DNA of 48,430 bases from an uncultured bacterium (GTDB lineage Bacteria > Acidobacteriota > Thermoanaerobaculia > Thermoanaerobaculales > Thermoanaerobaculaceae), in NCBI GenBank assembly GCA_937924755.1, contig CALEVZ010000018.1, positions 1-48,430 of the forward strand. The letters run 5' to 3'. Numbering within the stretch: position 1 is the stretch's first letter; each line of letters starts with the position of its first letter. Shown in pieces: positions 1 through 8,924 of the stretch. The translations under genes were made by a program, and so were the position numbers. Below the pieces are notes generated by a model. That model saw only the letters and a list, made by a program, of their open reading frames with translations, had not been told where the DNA came from and searched no databases.

Positions 1-893
1 AGGCACTGCCCCTTGCCCGACACCCCCATGTCGTCGTCCGCCGTCCCCGTCCCAGCGTTGTTCTCGTTGTCCTCCGTGGTGATGTAGGTGCCGCAGCTGC
101 CACCGCCTCCGCCGCCCGAATCCGCGGTCAGGAGCACGTTATCCACGTAGGCGCCTTCGGCGCGGGATTCGTCGTCGTTGGAGGTGTAGAAGAATCCGAA
201 CCACACGGAGGCCTGTCCGGCGAGGTTGCCCAGCGAGCCCCAGCTGGTAATGTCGCGGGTGACCCGCTCGAACCCCGAGGTGTTGGAGGTGACGTTCCAG
301 CCCGAGAAGTTGGTGCCGTTGGTAGAGGCGCCGTAGAAGAAATAATCGCCGCTGCCGGTCTGCTGCCAGAGATCGAAGGCTAACGTTCCGGCGTTGTAGG
401 TCGACAGATTGATCGGGCCGACGATCGCCCGGGTGGTCATGTTCTTGGGCACGGTGCCGCCGTCGGGAGGTGCCGCAGAGCCGCTTTTGGCGCACCAGAT
501 GCTGGCGGCACCACCGGCCTTGCGATAGGTCGACCTGCCCCACTTGGCGTCTGCCTTGCCCGAGTTGATGCCCACCTGCCACCCCGCCGACGGCCAGGCG
601 GTTTCGAACGTCTCGTTGAGGAGCGTGGGGGAGGTCATCCCCGCTCCCCCGAAGATCAACCTCTGCCACCCGGCCAGCCTACCCGTTCCGGCGGCAAGAC
701 CGCTCGGAGCGAGAACCCCAGGTGGAAGCACCATCTCGGCGGGTTCCATCAGCAACTCGTCCAGCGCTGGCACCATGGGGTCGAAAAGAACGTCCCCCAC
801 GAGGTGGCCTGCGCCCTGCGCCGCCCCGCAGCAGGGAGCATCGCCGCCGCCACCCGTGGACGCCACAGCAGCGCTGCTCATCCACAACACCAT
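1..893 (-). CDS. Secreted multidomain protein, N-terminal part (runs off left edge)
   Basis: The reading frame is open from a stop codon near 931 down to base 1, so the C-terminus lies outside the window. I start it at the ATG at 893-891. About 80 residues downstream comes a jelly-roll-like (MAM/immune-inhibitor-like) segment rich in W, G, N and S, from LLNETFETAWPSAGW to EGAYVDNVLLTADSG. A run of six glycines then acts as a linker into a further Cys-containing segment (SCGTYITTEDNENN). Such modules are typical of extracellular hydrolases or adhesins, but no catalytic domain is visible. The stretch VLWMSSAAVAS could be the end of a signal peptide, but its start is weak. The best ribosome site in the area (GGAGGAGG before an ATG at 936) is in another frame, so a frameshift at the 5' end is possible. 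The function is unknown. Confidence 0.6.
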   Translation of the reverse strand, partial: MVLWMSSAAVASTGGGGDAPCCGAAQGAGHLVGDVLFDPMVPALDELLMEPAEMVLPPGVLAPSGLAAGTGRLAGWQRLIFGGAGMTSPTLLNETFETAWPSAGWQVGINSGKADAKWGRSTYRKAGGAASIWCAKSGSAAPPDGGTVPKNMTTRAIVGPINLSTYNAGTLAFDLWQQTGSGDYFFYGASTNGTNFSGWNVTSNTSGFERVTRDITSWGSLGNLAGQASVWFGFFYTSNDDESRAEGAYVDNVLLTADSGGGGGGSCGTYITTEDNENNAGTGTADDDMGVSGKGQC

Positions 894-1226
894 CGCCCCG
901 GAGGGAAAAGCCAAGACCTCGAACCGTTGTCACCATGGCCGCCTCCTCCAGCCGCGGCGGCATCGGCACCGCGCTGCCGGGGCTGCCCCACGCTGCCGCG
1001 CCGAGCCCCCTGCACACCTCGCCTGACAACTGCCGGTGGCCGCCCCAAGCGAAGGTCACCGACGGGCCTCACCTCTCAGCGACCCTAGCACTTCCTGCTC
1101 ATATCCACAAACACACTACGTTTTATAGAGAATTTACAATTTCGCTCCTAGGACCGTTGTCGCCCTTGACAAGCGACAGGCGCCCGGGTGGCCCCGGGCG
1201 CCGCCGTTGTTGCGAGACAGGAAAGC
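894..1226. other. Intergenic region with an AT-rich island and a hairpin
   Basis: This stretch lies between two minus-strand genes and holds no convincing gene; the open frames here have shadow-like composition. The segment 1100-1145 (containing TTTTATAGAGAATTTACAAT) is strikingly AT-rich against its surroundings. It may hold the promoter of the secreted-protein gene to the left, although no clear -35/-10 pair could be assigned. A strong hairpin just beyond the citrate synthase stop is listed separately. Confidence 0.5.
1179..1202 (-). terminator. GC hairpin downstream of citrate synthase
   Basis: A perfect 10-bp stem (GGCGCCCGGG pairing with CCCGGGCGCC) closes a 4-base loop, 25 bases past the citrate synthase stop codon. 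There is no U-tract on either strand, so it would be an atypical intrinsic terminator or a 3'-end stabilising stem. Confidence 0.5.
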
Positions 1227-2558
1227 TCAGTCGGAGCCGAGGTCGTCGGCCTTAATGGACTGCGCCGCCACGTCCTCCAGCATCTTGGTGGTAACGGACT
1301 TGGGCCGCTCGATGGGATAGCCCAGGGCGCGGTCCCAGGTGATGTTGGAGAGCACGCCGATGGCGCGGCCGATGCCGAACAGCACCGTGTAGAAGTCCCA
1401 CTCGGTGAGGCCGTAGTACCACTGAATGACGCCCGACTGCGCGTCCACGTTGGGCCACGGGTTCTTGGTCTTGCCGTGCTTGGTCAGCACCCCGGGGGCC
1501 ACCTGATAGATCATGTCGATGAGCTTGAACAACGGATAATCGGGCAGATTCTTCAGGCAAAACTCCCGCTGTGCCACGTAGCGCGGGTCGGTCTTGCGCA
1601 GCACGGCGTGGCCGTATCCCGGAATCACCTGGCCAGCGTTGAGGGTGTCCCAGAGCGCCTGTTCGACGAGCTCCGGGGTGGGCTCCTGGCCACCCAGCTT
1701 CTTCTGGAAGTTCATCATCCAGCGCAGCACTTCCTGGTTGGCGAGGCCGTGGAGGGGGCCCGCCAGGCCGTTGATACCGGCGGACAACGAGTAGTACGCA
1801 TCCGACAGCGCCGAGGCCACCAGGTGGGTGGTGTGCGCCGAGACATTGCCCGACTCGTGGTCGGAGTGGAGGATGAAGTACATCCGCGCCACGTCGTCAT
1901 AGGGCTTGCCGAAGCCCATCTGGTGAGCGAAGTTGCCGCCCATGTCGAGGTCCGGGTGCGGGGCGATGTGCACGTCGGCCTTGTACTTCATGCGATAGAT
2001 GTAGGCGGCCAGCACCGGCAGCTTGGGCAGGAGGTTCAACACGTCCTCCAACATGGGCTCCCAGTACTCGGTCTTCTTCATGCCCTCGTTGTAGCGCTTG
2101 ACGAAGACCGACTCCCGTTGCATGGCCAGGATGCCGGCGGAGTACATGGTCATGGGGTGGGTGTCGCGCGGCATGGCGCGCAGGACGTCCTTGACGTACT
2201 CGGGGATGGCCCGGCGCTTCTTAAACTCCTCCACCACCTCCAGGGTCTCCTCCATGGTCGGCACATCGCCGGTCAGGAGGAACCAAAAAAACCCCTCCAC
2301 ATAGGGGTAGTCGCACCCGGGCACCTTGGGAAGACACTCGAAGGTCTCCGGAATGGTCTTGCCGCGGAAACGAATCCCCTCGAAGGGATCCAGGTAGGAG
2401 ATGTCGGTGACCAGGCACCGCACGCCGCGGGCGCCACCGATCGCCTGGGCGATGGTCACCTCGCCGATCTTGACGTCCCCGTGCTCCTTGAGAAGCTTGG
2501 CGGTGCGCGGCCGATGCTCCTCGATCTTCTGTGCCAGTTTCGCCTTCAGCTTCGACAT
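1227..2558 (-). CDS. gltA: Citrate synthase, eukaryote-like type
   Basis: Condenses acetyl-CoA and oxaloacetate to citrate at the entry of the TCA cycle. The 443-residue protein follows the mitochondrial-type enzyme closely rather than the usual E. coli form. Visible motifs are HSDHESGNVSAHTTHLV, GLAGPLHGLANQEV, VIPGYGHAVLRKTDPRY, NVDAQSGV and the C-terminal ALGYPIERPKS. By analogy with the pig enzyme, the catalytic residues are His270, His317 and Asp372, and all are present. The ATG start is preceded by AAGGAGGGAGTGA, a strong ribosome site. A sigma70-like promoter lies about 95 bases upstream, so the gene is probably monocistronic; the next gene upstream is a decayed rhomboid. The assignment is very secure. 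Confidence 0.97.
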   Translation of the reverse strand: MSKLKAKLAQKIEEHRPRTAKLLKEHGDVKIGEVTIAQAIGGARGVRCLVTDISYLDPFEGIRFRGKTIPETFECLPKVPGCDYPYVEGFFWFLLTGDVPTMEETLEVVEEFKKRRAIPEYVKDVLRAMPRDTHPMTMYSAGILAMQRESVFVKRYNEGMKKTEYWEPMLEDVLNLLPKLPVLAAYIYRMKYKADVHIAPHPDLDMGGNFAHQMGFGKPYDDVARMYFILHSDHESGNVSAHTTHLVASALSDAYYSLSAGINGLAGPLHGLANQEVLRWMMNFQKKLGGQEPTPELVEQALWDTLNAGQVIPGYGHAVLRKTDPRYVAQREFCLKNLPDYPLFKLIDMIYQVAPGVLTKHGKTKNPWPNVDAQSGVIQWYYGLTEWDFYTVLFGIGRAIGVLSNITWDRALGYPIERPKSVTTKMLEDVAAQSIKADDLGSD

Positions 2559-2651
2559 TCACTCCCTCCTTCCGCCGCACTACCGGTCTTGGCCGGTTCC
2601 CCGCGGCTGGTCGCTTTGGCGGCTGTCGGTGTACCAACATTCACAAAGTGC

Positions 2652-2680
2652 ACCATAATCGCCCCCTGGAGGAATTGCAA
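2652..2680 (-). promoter_or_regulatory. Probable sigma70-type promoter of citrate synthase
   Basis: On the minus strand, TTGCAA (2680-2675) and TATGGT (2657-2652) are separated by exactly 17 bases. They sit about 95 bases before the gltA start codon. The match is by eye and no start site has been mapped. Confidence 0.5.
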
Positions 2681-2776
2681 CACCCCACTCGCTCCCTTGC
2701 GCGACTACACCCTCGTGTGATGCTGCGGCCGGCCAAAAACCGATCCGCCAGGTTCATCCTGGCCCGGGCTGAAGGT

Positions 2777-4598
2777 TCAGACGCCACGGTTTGCAAAGCA
2801 GTTGACCCTCAGCGGGGACAGCACGGCGTCCTCATAACTTTCCACCGTCTCGAAAATGGGAAAACGCCCGCCGCTGATCCCCTCCTGTCCGGCCATCGCC
2901 GAGGCTTTCGAGGTGGCAACGATCCTGTGCAGCAACTCCCGCAGGGCGGCCAGCGGCGACAGGTCCGGCCTGCCGACCAGGTGGCGGGGGTCGCACTGAC
3001 TGCTGAGCACGCGCAGTACCCTGCGCCCGCGACCCTCCGCCGTGATGAGGTCGATGAGCAGGTAGGGTTTGCCCTCGCCGGTTATGCCCACCGCCGCCAC
3101 CGCCTCGATGCTGGCCAACGAAGCCAGCTCGGTGCCGGCGTCGTCGCCCGGTGGGAACAAGCCGTCGTCGCCGCACGTCTCCGGCGTCACAACCTCTACG
3201 GTGAACCTTGGCGGCCCTTCGTCCAGGCCGGGATGCTTCTGGAGCGGCACCTCCAGGGGTGCAACGGGCTGGTTCGGCTCGGGTGGCGGCGGGGGTGGCA
3301 GCGGGTCGGCGCGCACGCCCAGAACCTCCCGCCGCCGGGCCGCCCTCTCCCTCAACGTCTCCGCCTCCCCATCGTCGATCAAGGTACGCAGGATCTCGAT
3401 CCCGGCTTCGGAGTCGGCGGCCGCCACCCCGGCCGCAAGGCGCCAGCGGGTCGCCGCCGAGCCTCCGGAACCGGCGTTGCGACGCAGCTGCCGCCAATGT
3501 TCCAGGGCCAGCTGATACTCGCCGCAAGCAGCTCGTGATCGATCACCGCCTGCAGATGCCGCGCACCCTCGGCCCCCCGCTTCTCGTTCACGAAGCTTTG
3601 CCAGATCGCCAGGTGAGTGTCCGGATTGGGGGGATCTTCAGCCAGAGCTGTGCTCAACGCTTGCCGCGCCGCCTCTAGCTCCCCCCGCGCCGGCGACGCC
3701 ATCCCCTCCTCCAGAGCCGGGGGTTGCTGCACGGAGATTTCCCTTTCGATGGCCGGGTTGATCACTTGCCCCTCGACTCGGAAGTGCTTCAAGACCAGCG
3801 CCGCCGCAGCACCCGCGAGGAAGCCACCGGCATGGGCCGCCCAGGCCGCCCCCGAACCCTCGCTCACCAGCAAAGCATAAAAGAGCTGCTGCAGCAGCCA
3901 CAGCCCCAGCATAAACTAGGCCGGCGCCGTGAATGCCCCGCCGCGGATAAGAGGATATACAAGAAGCGAATGCGGGTACGGGCAAAGCGCACCATGAACG
4001 CACCCATGACCGCCGCTATCGCCCCCGAGGCACCCACCAGGGGGGCGCCCGAAGAGGGAAAGCCGGCGATGGGCACCAAACTGGCGGGCACTCCTCCACC
4101 CAGGTACAGGGCGGTGTAGAGCGGCCGCCCCCAGACGTCCTCGACCGCCGGGCCGCCCAGGAAGAGGATGAACATGTTGCTGAGAAGGTGAAGCCACCCT
4201 GCATACATGAACATGCAGGTGAAGAACGCCAACAAGGTGGGGCGAGCGGGAATCAGCCCCCACGACCAGGCGGGGTGCTCATCCCGCGCTGCCAGCGCCT
4301 CCTGCGCCAGCCGGTTCAGCTCGGCCTGTTCCAGGGTCCGTTCCTCGGCGTCCTCGGGGGCCGCGTGCGCAAGCGCCTCGCGCAGCATCTTGGCCTCCTC
4401 CTGCTCCCGAGGCGAAAGTTTCTCGCCCAAAAGCGCCGGGGGCATCCGCAGGTAGGGTCGCTGCGCCCAGTATTCGAAGACCCGTTCCAGCCGGCGGCCC
4501 GCCCGTTCTTCGGCGCCTGTCCCCTGCAGGCCAGCTATGAGGAACACCAGTACGTTGACGGCAATGAGAACGATGGTCACCCACGGCAGGCGGCGCAC
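2777..4598 (-). pseudogene. Decayed rhomboid-family intramembrane serine protease with a C-terminal extension
   Basis: The first part reads as an intact rhomboid: N-terminal membrane segment PWVTIVLIAVNVLVFLIAG, then MYAGWLHLLSNMFILFLGG and the catalytic GASGAIAAVMGAF. Near 3951 the frame is lost by one base. The continuing frame (LIRGGAFTAPA) hits an in-frame TAG at 3918-3916, where relatives commonly have Trp, then resumes as FMLGLWLLQQLFYAL and AAWAAHAGGFLAGAA (the second catalytic-dyad region). A second frameshift near 3525 separates this from a TPR-like stretch (GEYQLALEHWRQL) and a proline-rich C-terminal domain ending at 2777. The start is also odd: no ATG follows the stop of the lyase gene, only GTG at 4598, while the codons before it (ending GWDT) still read like a rhomboid N-terminus. 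Three separate lesions argue for a pseudogene, although assembly errors cannot be excluded from sequence alone. Confidence 0.8.
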
Positions 4599-4667
4599 CG
4601 TGTCCCACCCGTGTCCCGTCGAAGGGAGGATGAACGTTCCCTTACCCTGCGCCTTCCCGGGGTCGCG

Positions 4668-6074
4668 TCATCGTCCGTCGGTGCCCGCAGCCAGGCGGTT
4701 GAGGTCGAGAATCTCCTCCAGTTGATCGGCCGGCAGCACCCCCAGCCGGCGAGCCGCCGCCGCCACCGTCTCGCCCGCCAGCTCCGCCTCCCGGGCGATG
4801 GCGGCGGCGCGCTCGTAGCCGAGGTGGGCTGCCAAGGCTGTTGCCAGCGCCGGGCTGGCTTCCGCCGACTGCCGGGCACGCGCCTCATTCACGGCGAGGC
4901 CGGCGAGGCAGCGCCGGGCCAGCACTGTGGCGGCCCCGCCCAGGAGCCGACACATGGTGTCGAGGTTCCACGCCAGCAAGGGGTTGGCGTGGGAGAGGTC
5001 GAGCTGGTGCAACGTCGCGGACAGCCGGCAGGCGGTGGCCAACCCCTCCACCTGGATGGCGGCCTGGGCCACCGCCTCGGGGATCACCGGGTTGACCTTC
5101 CCCGGCATCAGGGAGGATCCCGGCTGCACCGCCGGCAACCGCAGCTCGGCCAGGCCCCCGAACGGCCCGCTGGCGCGCAGGCGCAGGTCGTTGGCCACCG
5201 CCAGGAGCACCCGGCCCACTCCAGCCAGGGCGTCAGACATGGCGATGGGGGCCTCCTGCGCCTGGATCCCACTGGCGTCGCGGGCCAGGGTCAGGGCGAG
5301 CCCGTAGGAGGCTCGCAACAACTCTACCGCGCGGACGGGTACGCGGGGATCGCACCCAAGCCCACTGCCCACCGCGGTGCCGCCCAGGGGCAGGGCCAGC
5401 AGTCGCGGTAGCTCCTCATCCACCCGCGCCACGGCCCGGGTCAGCCGACCGGCCCACCCATCGAACACCCGCCCGTAGGTGGTTGGGACCGCGTCGTTGA
5501 GGTGGGTCCGTCCGAGCGTCACGGTGCCCTGGTGGCGGTTGGCCAGCCGCCGCAGCTCGGCCAGCACCCCCGCCAGCGCCGGCCGTGTCTCCCGCTGCCA
5601 GGCCAGCACCGCCGCCAGGCGCAGCGCTGCCGGGATGACGTCGTTGGAGGACTGCCCCAGGTTGACGTGGTCGTTGGGGTGTACCGGCCGGTGCGCCGCC
5701 GGTTCGCCGCCGAGGCGGCGATTGGCCAGGTTGGCCAGCACCTCGTTCATGTTCATGTTGGTGGAGGTGCCCGATCCGGTTTGAAAGACGTCCACCGGAA
5801 AGTGCTCCCGGTGCTGCCCCGCCGCCACCTCCTCCGCCGCGGCCGCGATGGCGTTGCCCAGCTCGGGAGAAAGCAGGCCGATCTCCCGGTGGGCGCCAGC
5901 GTAGGCCGCCTTGATGGCGGCCAGGACAGTGAGAAAACGGTCAGGCATGACCCACCCCGAGATGGGGAAGTTGGCCACCGCGCGCGCCGTCGAGGCCCCG
6001 AAGAGGGCCTCGGCCGGAACCTCTATGTCACCCAGGGTATCGGCCTCCACGCGGTAGCCGCCGGCTTCGTTCAT
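4668..6074 (-). CDS. Class II fumarase/aspartase superfamily lyase (fumarase-like)
   Basis: A homotetrameric lyase that reversibly adds water or ammonia to fumarate. Superfamily signatures are clear: TGSGTSTNMNMNEV, HPNDHVNLGQSSND, GRTHLNDAVP, and the active-site loop GSSLMPGKVNPVIPE around residues 320-335. The Thr-His in GRTH favours fumarase (aspartase has Gln there), whereas KVNPVIPE is more like aspartase, where classical FumC has KVNPTQ; substrate specificity is therefore open. I prefer the ATG at 6074, because a GGGAG ribosome site abuts the alternative ATG at 6083 with no spacing but lies 9 bases from 6074. The M14 peptidase gene ends 54 bases upstream on the same strand, so the two may be cotranscribed, with the rhomboid remnant following. 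Confidence 0.85.
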   Translation of the reverse strand: MNEAGGYRVEADTLGDIEVPAEALFGASTARAVANFPISGWVMPDRFLTVLAAIKAAYAGAHREIGLLSPELGNAIAAAAEEVAAGQHREHFPVDVFQTGSGTSTNMNMNEVLANLANRRLGGEPAAHRPVHPNDHVNLGQSSNDVIPAALRLAAVLAWQRETRPALAGVLAELRRLANRHQGTVTLGRTHLNDAVPTTYGRVFDGWAGRLTRAVARVDEELPRLLALPLGGTAVGSGLGCDPRVPVRAVELLRASYGLALTLARDASGIQAQEAPIAMSDALAGVGRVLLAVANDLRLRASGPFGGLAELRLPAVQPGSSLMPGKVNPVIPEAVAQAAIQVEGLATACRLSATLHQLDLSHANPLLAWNLDTMCRLLGGAATVLARRCLAGLAVNEARARQSAEASPALATALAAHLGYERAAAIAREAELAGETVAAAARRLGVLPADQLEEILDLNRLAAGTDGR

Positions 6075-6137
6075 GTTTGCCATCTCCCGACCTGACTCAA
6101 AGCTGGCAGCACCCGAGCACGGCTGCCACTGCCACCC

Positions 6138-8771
6138 CTACAGCGTCTGACCGAAAAGCACCGCGTTGGCCAAGAGGAGCATGCTGGCCCGGGGGAGAGC
6201 TCGAAACGCCGGATCTTCGGCGAAGGCCACCACCGCTCCGCGGCCGTGCTTTTGCACCAGGAGGTACGCCTTGCCGGGCAGCTGTTCTCGCGATGCCGCG
6301 AGCACGAAGCCCGCCTGCACCAGCTCCTCCCTGCCGGCGTAGACCCCCACGTTGACCCCCTTTCCCAGCTTCAAAGGGGTGAAGACGCGGCGGGAGTTAA
6401 CCAAAACGTTCACCTGCCCGCCGGCAAGGCCGGCGGCCAGCAGGTGTTCCTCGTCCAGCTTGACCCTCAGTATGGCCCCCGGCACATTGGGCGGCTCCTC
6501 TTCACTCGGTCGCGCGACCTCCTCGTAGACGTCCCCGCGGGCGGCGGGAGGCGCCGCCGCCGGGCCCTTGCCCTCGACATCCGCCTTGGCTCCGCCGCGC
6601 TTCTCCAGCGACGACGCCAAGAGCCCCACACCCTCGGTGGTCAGCCACCCGGCCGCATTCCCCACCGCGATAAGCACTCCCCCCTCCCGCACCCAGGCGG
6701 CCAGCCTGCTGGCTCCGGCCTGGCCCAGGATTTCGGCGTACCGTCCGCTTTCCCAGGAGTCCGGCAGGATCAGTACCCCGAATTCAGCCAGCCGCGCCTG
6801 GGTCAGGGTGCGGCCCCGCAGGGCCGTCACCGGACAGCCGAAGAAGCGCTCCAGGGCAAAGCGCAGGTGCCCAGCCGAGGTGGCGGCGGTGGGCTCGTCC
6901 CACAGCACGCCCACCGCCGGTAGACGAAGGGCACGAACCCGGTTGGACCCCAGGTCGATCCCCTCATCGACGTAGGATGCATCAACCCCGACAAACTCAA
7001 CACCGGAGGAAGCAGCAATGGGCATCAGCCGCGCCATGAGGTCCTCGGGGTTGCCCGCCCGCCGGATCACCAGCGAGCCCATGGGGAAAGACCGGCCCGC
7101 AATGACGAAAGGCTTTTCCGCCACCCCCACCCGTATCCCCTCCCGCAGCAGGGCGACCAGGGCGGCGGCCGTGGACGGTCCCTCCCACCTGACCACGAAG
7201 GCCACCCGCCCGGCGCCGGAGATGCGGCCGGGGGGGAGATCGCCCGCCCTAACCGGCTCGACCGCCAGTCCGACCGGAAGATCCACCCCGCCGCGGACGG
7301 GCACCCCCCACAGGAGGGGCAGCGACCAGGCCGTGAGGTCGTAGATCTCATCGCCCAGCCGCCTGGCGTCCCGCCGTTCCTGCTCCGCTTCGAACTCCTT
7401 CCCCATCGAGTGGTGCCGATCCAGCAGTACCGCCGCAAGGCGCCCCAGCGGCTGTCCCGCCGGCACCACGAAGGCTCCCGCGGCCAGCCCACCAGCGGCC
7501 TTGCCCACCCGCAGCACCTCGATGCCCTGACGGACAAGGAGATCGGCCAGTGCGGCCGCTCCACGGGGATCGGAGCCCGGCTCGATCACCCAGGCTCGCT
7601 TCCCGCCCTCCTGCACCGCCGCTCGCCGGTACTCCGCCCAGGTCGCCAGGACCTCTTCGCGCCGCGCCGCCGTGACGGTCACCGTCATGTAGGACGCCAC
7701 CAGCTGATGGGCCACGGTGTCCGCGTAGGTCAGCAGTGATCCATCCTCCAGACGCACCCGCAGACCCCGGCTGGAGCCCTGCTCGAAGGTCATCCCCACC
7801 GCTCCAGTGAACAGTGGCCAGCTCTCCCCATAGCCGGGGTAAAAGGCATCGAACATCTCCCGGGTCCAAAACCGCCAGCCCCGTTGATCGAACGCCGCCC
7901 CCTTGGCCCGGCCGAAAGCCTCCCATAGGGCAACCTGTCCTCTTGAAATCAAAGGGTTGTGCGGGATGGCAGGGGGGGCGAAGAAGTACCCTTGCTCCGC
8001 CCCCATCTCGTGGAGATCCGCCACCACCTGGGGCAGCCACTGGAGCATCGCCGTCACGCGGGCGGCAGACTCGGGGTGGGAAAGTATGATCCAGTCGCGG
8101 TTGAGGTCGAACAGGGCATGGGAGAACCGACCCCCGGGCCAGGGCTGGACACGCTCGGCGGCCATGGGGTGGGGGTCAGGCTCAATGCCCCGAGCTTGCC
8201 GATTGGAGGTCACGAAGCGGGCACGGCCATCGGGGTTCTGCATCACATCGATGATCACGATGGTCTTTTCGAGGGTCTCGGTGACCTCCGGGGTGCGGGC
8301 GGCCAGCAGGTGGTAGGCCAGCGCCAGCCCGGCGTCGGTTCCCGAGGGCTCGTCCCCGTGCACCGAGCAGGCGAACCACACCACCGCTGGCAGCCTTCGG
8401 GCCAGCTCGGCCGCCCGCGTCGGTGGGGTACGCCGGGCATCGCCCAGCTCTGCCAGCCGGGCGCGGATGTCCTCTAGACCGGCCAGGTTCACCTCCGAGC
8501 TGACAACCAGCAGCACCAGTGGCCACCCCTCCAGGGAACGACCGAACTCCATCAACCGTGCCCGCTCGGGAACCGCCGCTGCCAGTGCCCGGGCGTAGGT
8601 GAGCGCCTGCCCGGGATCGGTCATCTCCTCCCCCCACTCGAACCCCAGCACGGATTGCAGGGTCGGGATGGTGGGACTGTAGTCGGGTGACCCCAGCGCC
8701 CCCAGCACCTCGCCCCTCGCGGGCAGTGCCAGAAGGCCCACCAACAACCCGCTCAACGCGATACGCCTCAC
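6138..8771 (-). CDS. Secreted M14-family zinc carboxypeptidase with a C-terminal GATase1-like domain
   Basis: A large (877-residue) predicted exported metallopeptidase. Its N-terminus (RRIALSGLLVGLLALPARG) is a signal peptide. The M14 domain spans roughly residues 40-360, with zinc ligands His138 and Glu141 in SVHGDEPSG, a substrate-binding NPDGR, the FDLNRDW segment, a third ligand His254 in ADLHEMG, and catalytic Glu330 in GMTFEQGSSRG. The C-terminal third contains FGVLILPDSWESG and GGVLIAVGNAAGWL, resembling the class-I glutamine-amidotransferase-like domain found in large M14 homologues. I chose the GTG at 8771 because GGAGGT lies 5 bases before it; the upstream ATG at 8801 has no ribosome site. 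It is divergent from the S8 protease gene and probably serves in extracellular or periplasmic peptide degradation. Confidence 0.9.
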   Translation of the reverse strand: MRRIALSGLLVGLLALPARGEVLGALGSPDYSPTIPTLQSVLGFEWGEEMTDPGQALTYARALAAAVPERARLMEFGRSLEGWPLVLLVVSSEVNLAGLEDIRARLAELGDARRTPPTRAAELARRLPAVVWFACSVHGDEPSGTDAGLALAYHLLAARTPEVTETLEKTIVIIDVMQNPDGRARFVTSNRQARGIEPDPHPMAAERVQPWPGGRFSHALFDLNRDWIILSHPESAARVTAMLQWLPQVVADLHEMGAEQGYFFAPPAIPHNPLISRGQVALWEAFGRAKGAAFDQRGWRFWTREMFDAFYPGYGESWPLFTGAVGMTFEQGSSRGLRVRLEDGSLLTYADTVAHQLVASYMTVTVTAARREEVLATWAEYRRAAVQEGGKRAWVIEPGSDPRGAAALADLLVRQGIEVLRVGKAAGGLAAGAFVVPAGQPLGRLAAVLLDRHHSMGKEFEAEQERRDARRLGDEIYDLTAWSLPLLWGVPVRGGVDLPVGLAVEPVRAGDLPPGRISGAGRVAFVVRWEGPSTAAALVALLREGIRVGVAEKPFVIAGRSFPMGSLVIRRAGNPEDLMARLMPIAASSGVEFVGVDASYVDEGIDLGSNRVRALRLPAVGVLWDEPTAATSAGHLRFALERFFGCPVTALRGRTLTQARLAEFGVLILPDSWESGRYAEILGQAGASRLAAWVREGGVLIAVGNAAGWLTTEGVGLLASSLEKRGGAKADVEGKGPAAAPPAARGDVYEEVARPSEEEPPNVPGAILRVKLDEEHLLAAGLAGGQVNVLVNSRRVFTPLKLGKGVNVGVYAGREELVQAGFVLAASREQLPGKAYLLVQKHGRGAVVAFAEDPAFRALPRASMLLLANAVLFGQTL

Positions 8772-8924
8772 GTTCCACCTCCGAGTGCTGCCGGTTCGCA
8801 TTGTAGGCCGGTTCGGCGCGGGTGGCGTTGTCTGCCGCCGCAGGGTTGCACCTTGACCCCGCGGGCGAATCCCGGTTAGCGTGCCATCTAGCCCCCTTGC
8901 ACGAGGTGGGCGGGGAGAAAACCG

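Noticed and set aside
139..669. 176-codon minus-strand frame near the left edge
   Set aside because: It is Arg/Gln/His-rich and unlike a protein. The frame offset by one base gives a credible jelly-roll domain and is annotated instead.
1165..1190. TTGACA at about 1166 as a promoter -35
   Set aside because: No acceptable -10 lies 16-19 bases downstream; the expected region falls inside the GC hairpin.
1188..2720. 510-codon plus-strand open frame opposite citrate synthase
   Set aside because: It lies antisense to an unmistakable gltA, has a His/Gly/Val-rich composition typical of a shadow frame in GC-rich DNA, and matches no family I know.
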